From NCBI RefSeq assembly GCF_000220395.1, contig NW_004086102.1:1-49502 (forward strand): DNA of 49,502 bases. The letters are read 5' to 3'. The position numbers were made by a program, and so were the translations under genes. This document shows positions 48,985 through 49,502 of this stretch, piece by piece (positions within the stretch are counted from its first letter, which is position 1; each line of letters opens with the position of its first letter). Source of the stretch: Ichthyophthirius multifiliis. Its lineage: Eukaryota; Ciliophora; Oligohymenophorea; Hymenostomatida. A model generated the notes under the pieces. It was not told where the DNA came from. It did not search any database and worked only from the letters and a program-made list of their open reading frames with translations.

Positions 48985-49502
48985 TAATAATAATAATAAT
49001 TATAATAATAATAATATTTAAAATAATTATAATAATAATTATAATAGTTAATTATTTAAAATATTTACATTTATTTACAAATCAAATATTCTAAATTTTT
49101 TTTTTATTTTTATTATTTCTTACAATATATCATAAAAAAGTTTTTTATATATCCAAAATATATATTTTTTTTTTTAAAAAAAAATATTAATTTTTAATAA
49201 ATTTTTTATATAAGAATTATTATTATATTAAATTAAATAAAAATTTTTATATTTTATACTATTATTTGATTTAAATTTAAGAAAGAATATTTATTAAAAT
49301 ATAAATATAATTATTTTAAATATTTAAATAAATGAAAATTTATAATTATAATTTATTATAAAATTAATTTGTTAAATTAAAAAAAATATATTAATTTTGT
49401 TATTTTTAGTTTTCTTTTAAAAATTATAGTAAATTTTAAGCAATATCAAAAAAATATATTTTTCTTAAATTAAAGTTGTATATAAAAAAATAATTAAACC
49501 TG
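48346..49502. other. A/T-rich right flank
   Basis: No coding frame or RNA gene was recognised. It holds an (AAT/ATA)n run (48946-48990) and otherwise undifferentiated A/T sequence to the window edge. Confidence 0.5.
48946..48990. repeat. (ATA)n trinucleotide repeat
   Basis: About 13 units, continuing as imperfect ATAATT units to about 49045. It could be coding for Asn/Ile in a gene beyond the window, but no start or splice structure supports this. Confidence 0.7.

Overview
The window looks like macronuclear DNA of an oligohymenophorean ciliate. Almost every convincing protein is readable only when TAA and TAG mean glutamine and TGA is the sole stop. A+T content is extreme (most intergenic DNA is nearly pure A/T), spliceosomal introns are numerous and mostly 35-110 nt, and the genes include axonemal proteins. 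The very high A+T suggests Ichthyophthirius-like DNA, but Tetrahymena or a relative cannot be excluded from sequence alone. Because of the code change, standard-code ORFs are mostly fragments or antisense shadows, and the gene models here were rebuilt by hand with reassigned codons and GT-AG introns.

Layout, left to right. 1-891 (-): unrecognised gene running off the left edge into a polyglutamine tail. 2760-3845 (+): leucine-rich-repeat protein of LRRC23 (radial spoke) type. 4640-5748 (+): casein kinase 1. 5749-8658: mostly non-coding with two doubtful coding remnants. 8659-9268 (+): ARL8-type small GTPase. 11532-11612 (-): tRNA-Leu(CAG). 11850-14479 (-): nine-exon coiled-coil protein with the CCDC177 signature. 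15142-16916 (-): plant-type vacuolar sorting receptor homologue. 18084-19090 (+): two-helix membrane protein. 19240-19800, 21580-22749 and 23336-24759 (-): unrecognised proteins. 25045-28556 (-): very large coiled-coil protein. 29101-39459 (+): ten-exon giant ubiquitin-specific protease (3259 codons). 40090-42376 (-): membrane H+-pyrophosphatase. 42658-43963 (-): eight-exon PG-rich (SHIPPO) axonemal protein. 45858-48345 (+): PP2A scaffold subunit A. The rest is A/T-rich spacer.

The genes do not form an operon; orientation is mixed and each has its own spacer. Functionally they fall into cilium structure (LRRC23, PG-rich protein, possibly the CCDC177-like protein), endolysosomal traffic and acidification (VSR-like receptor, ARL8, H+-PPase), and phospho/ubiquitin regulation (CK1, PP2A-A, giant USP).

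Three conserved genes carry four single-base frame breaks, three of them at short A/T runs. This looks like undercalled homopolymers in the assembly rather than pseudogenes, but it needs reads to decide. The most interesting biology is the domain make-up of the giant USP and the presence of a plant-like vacuolar sorting receptor in a ciliate.
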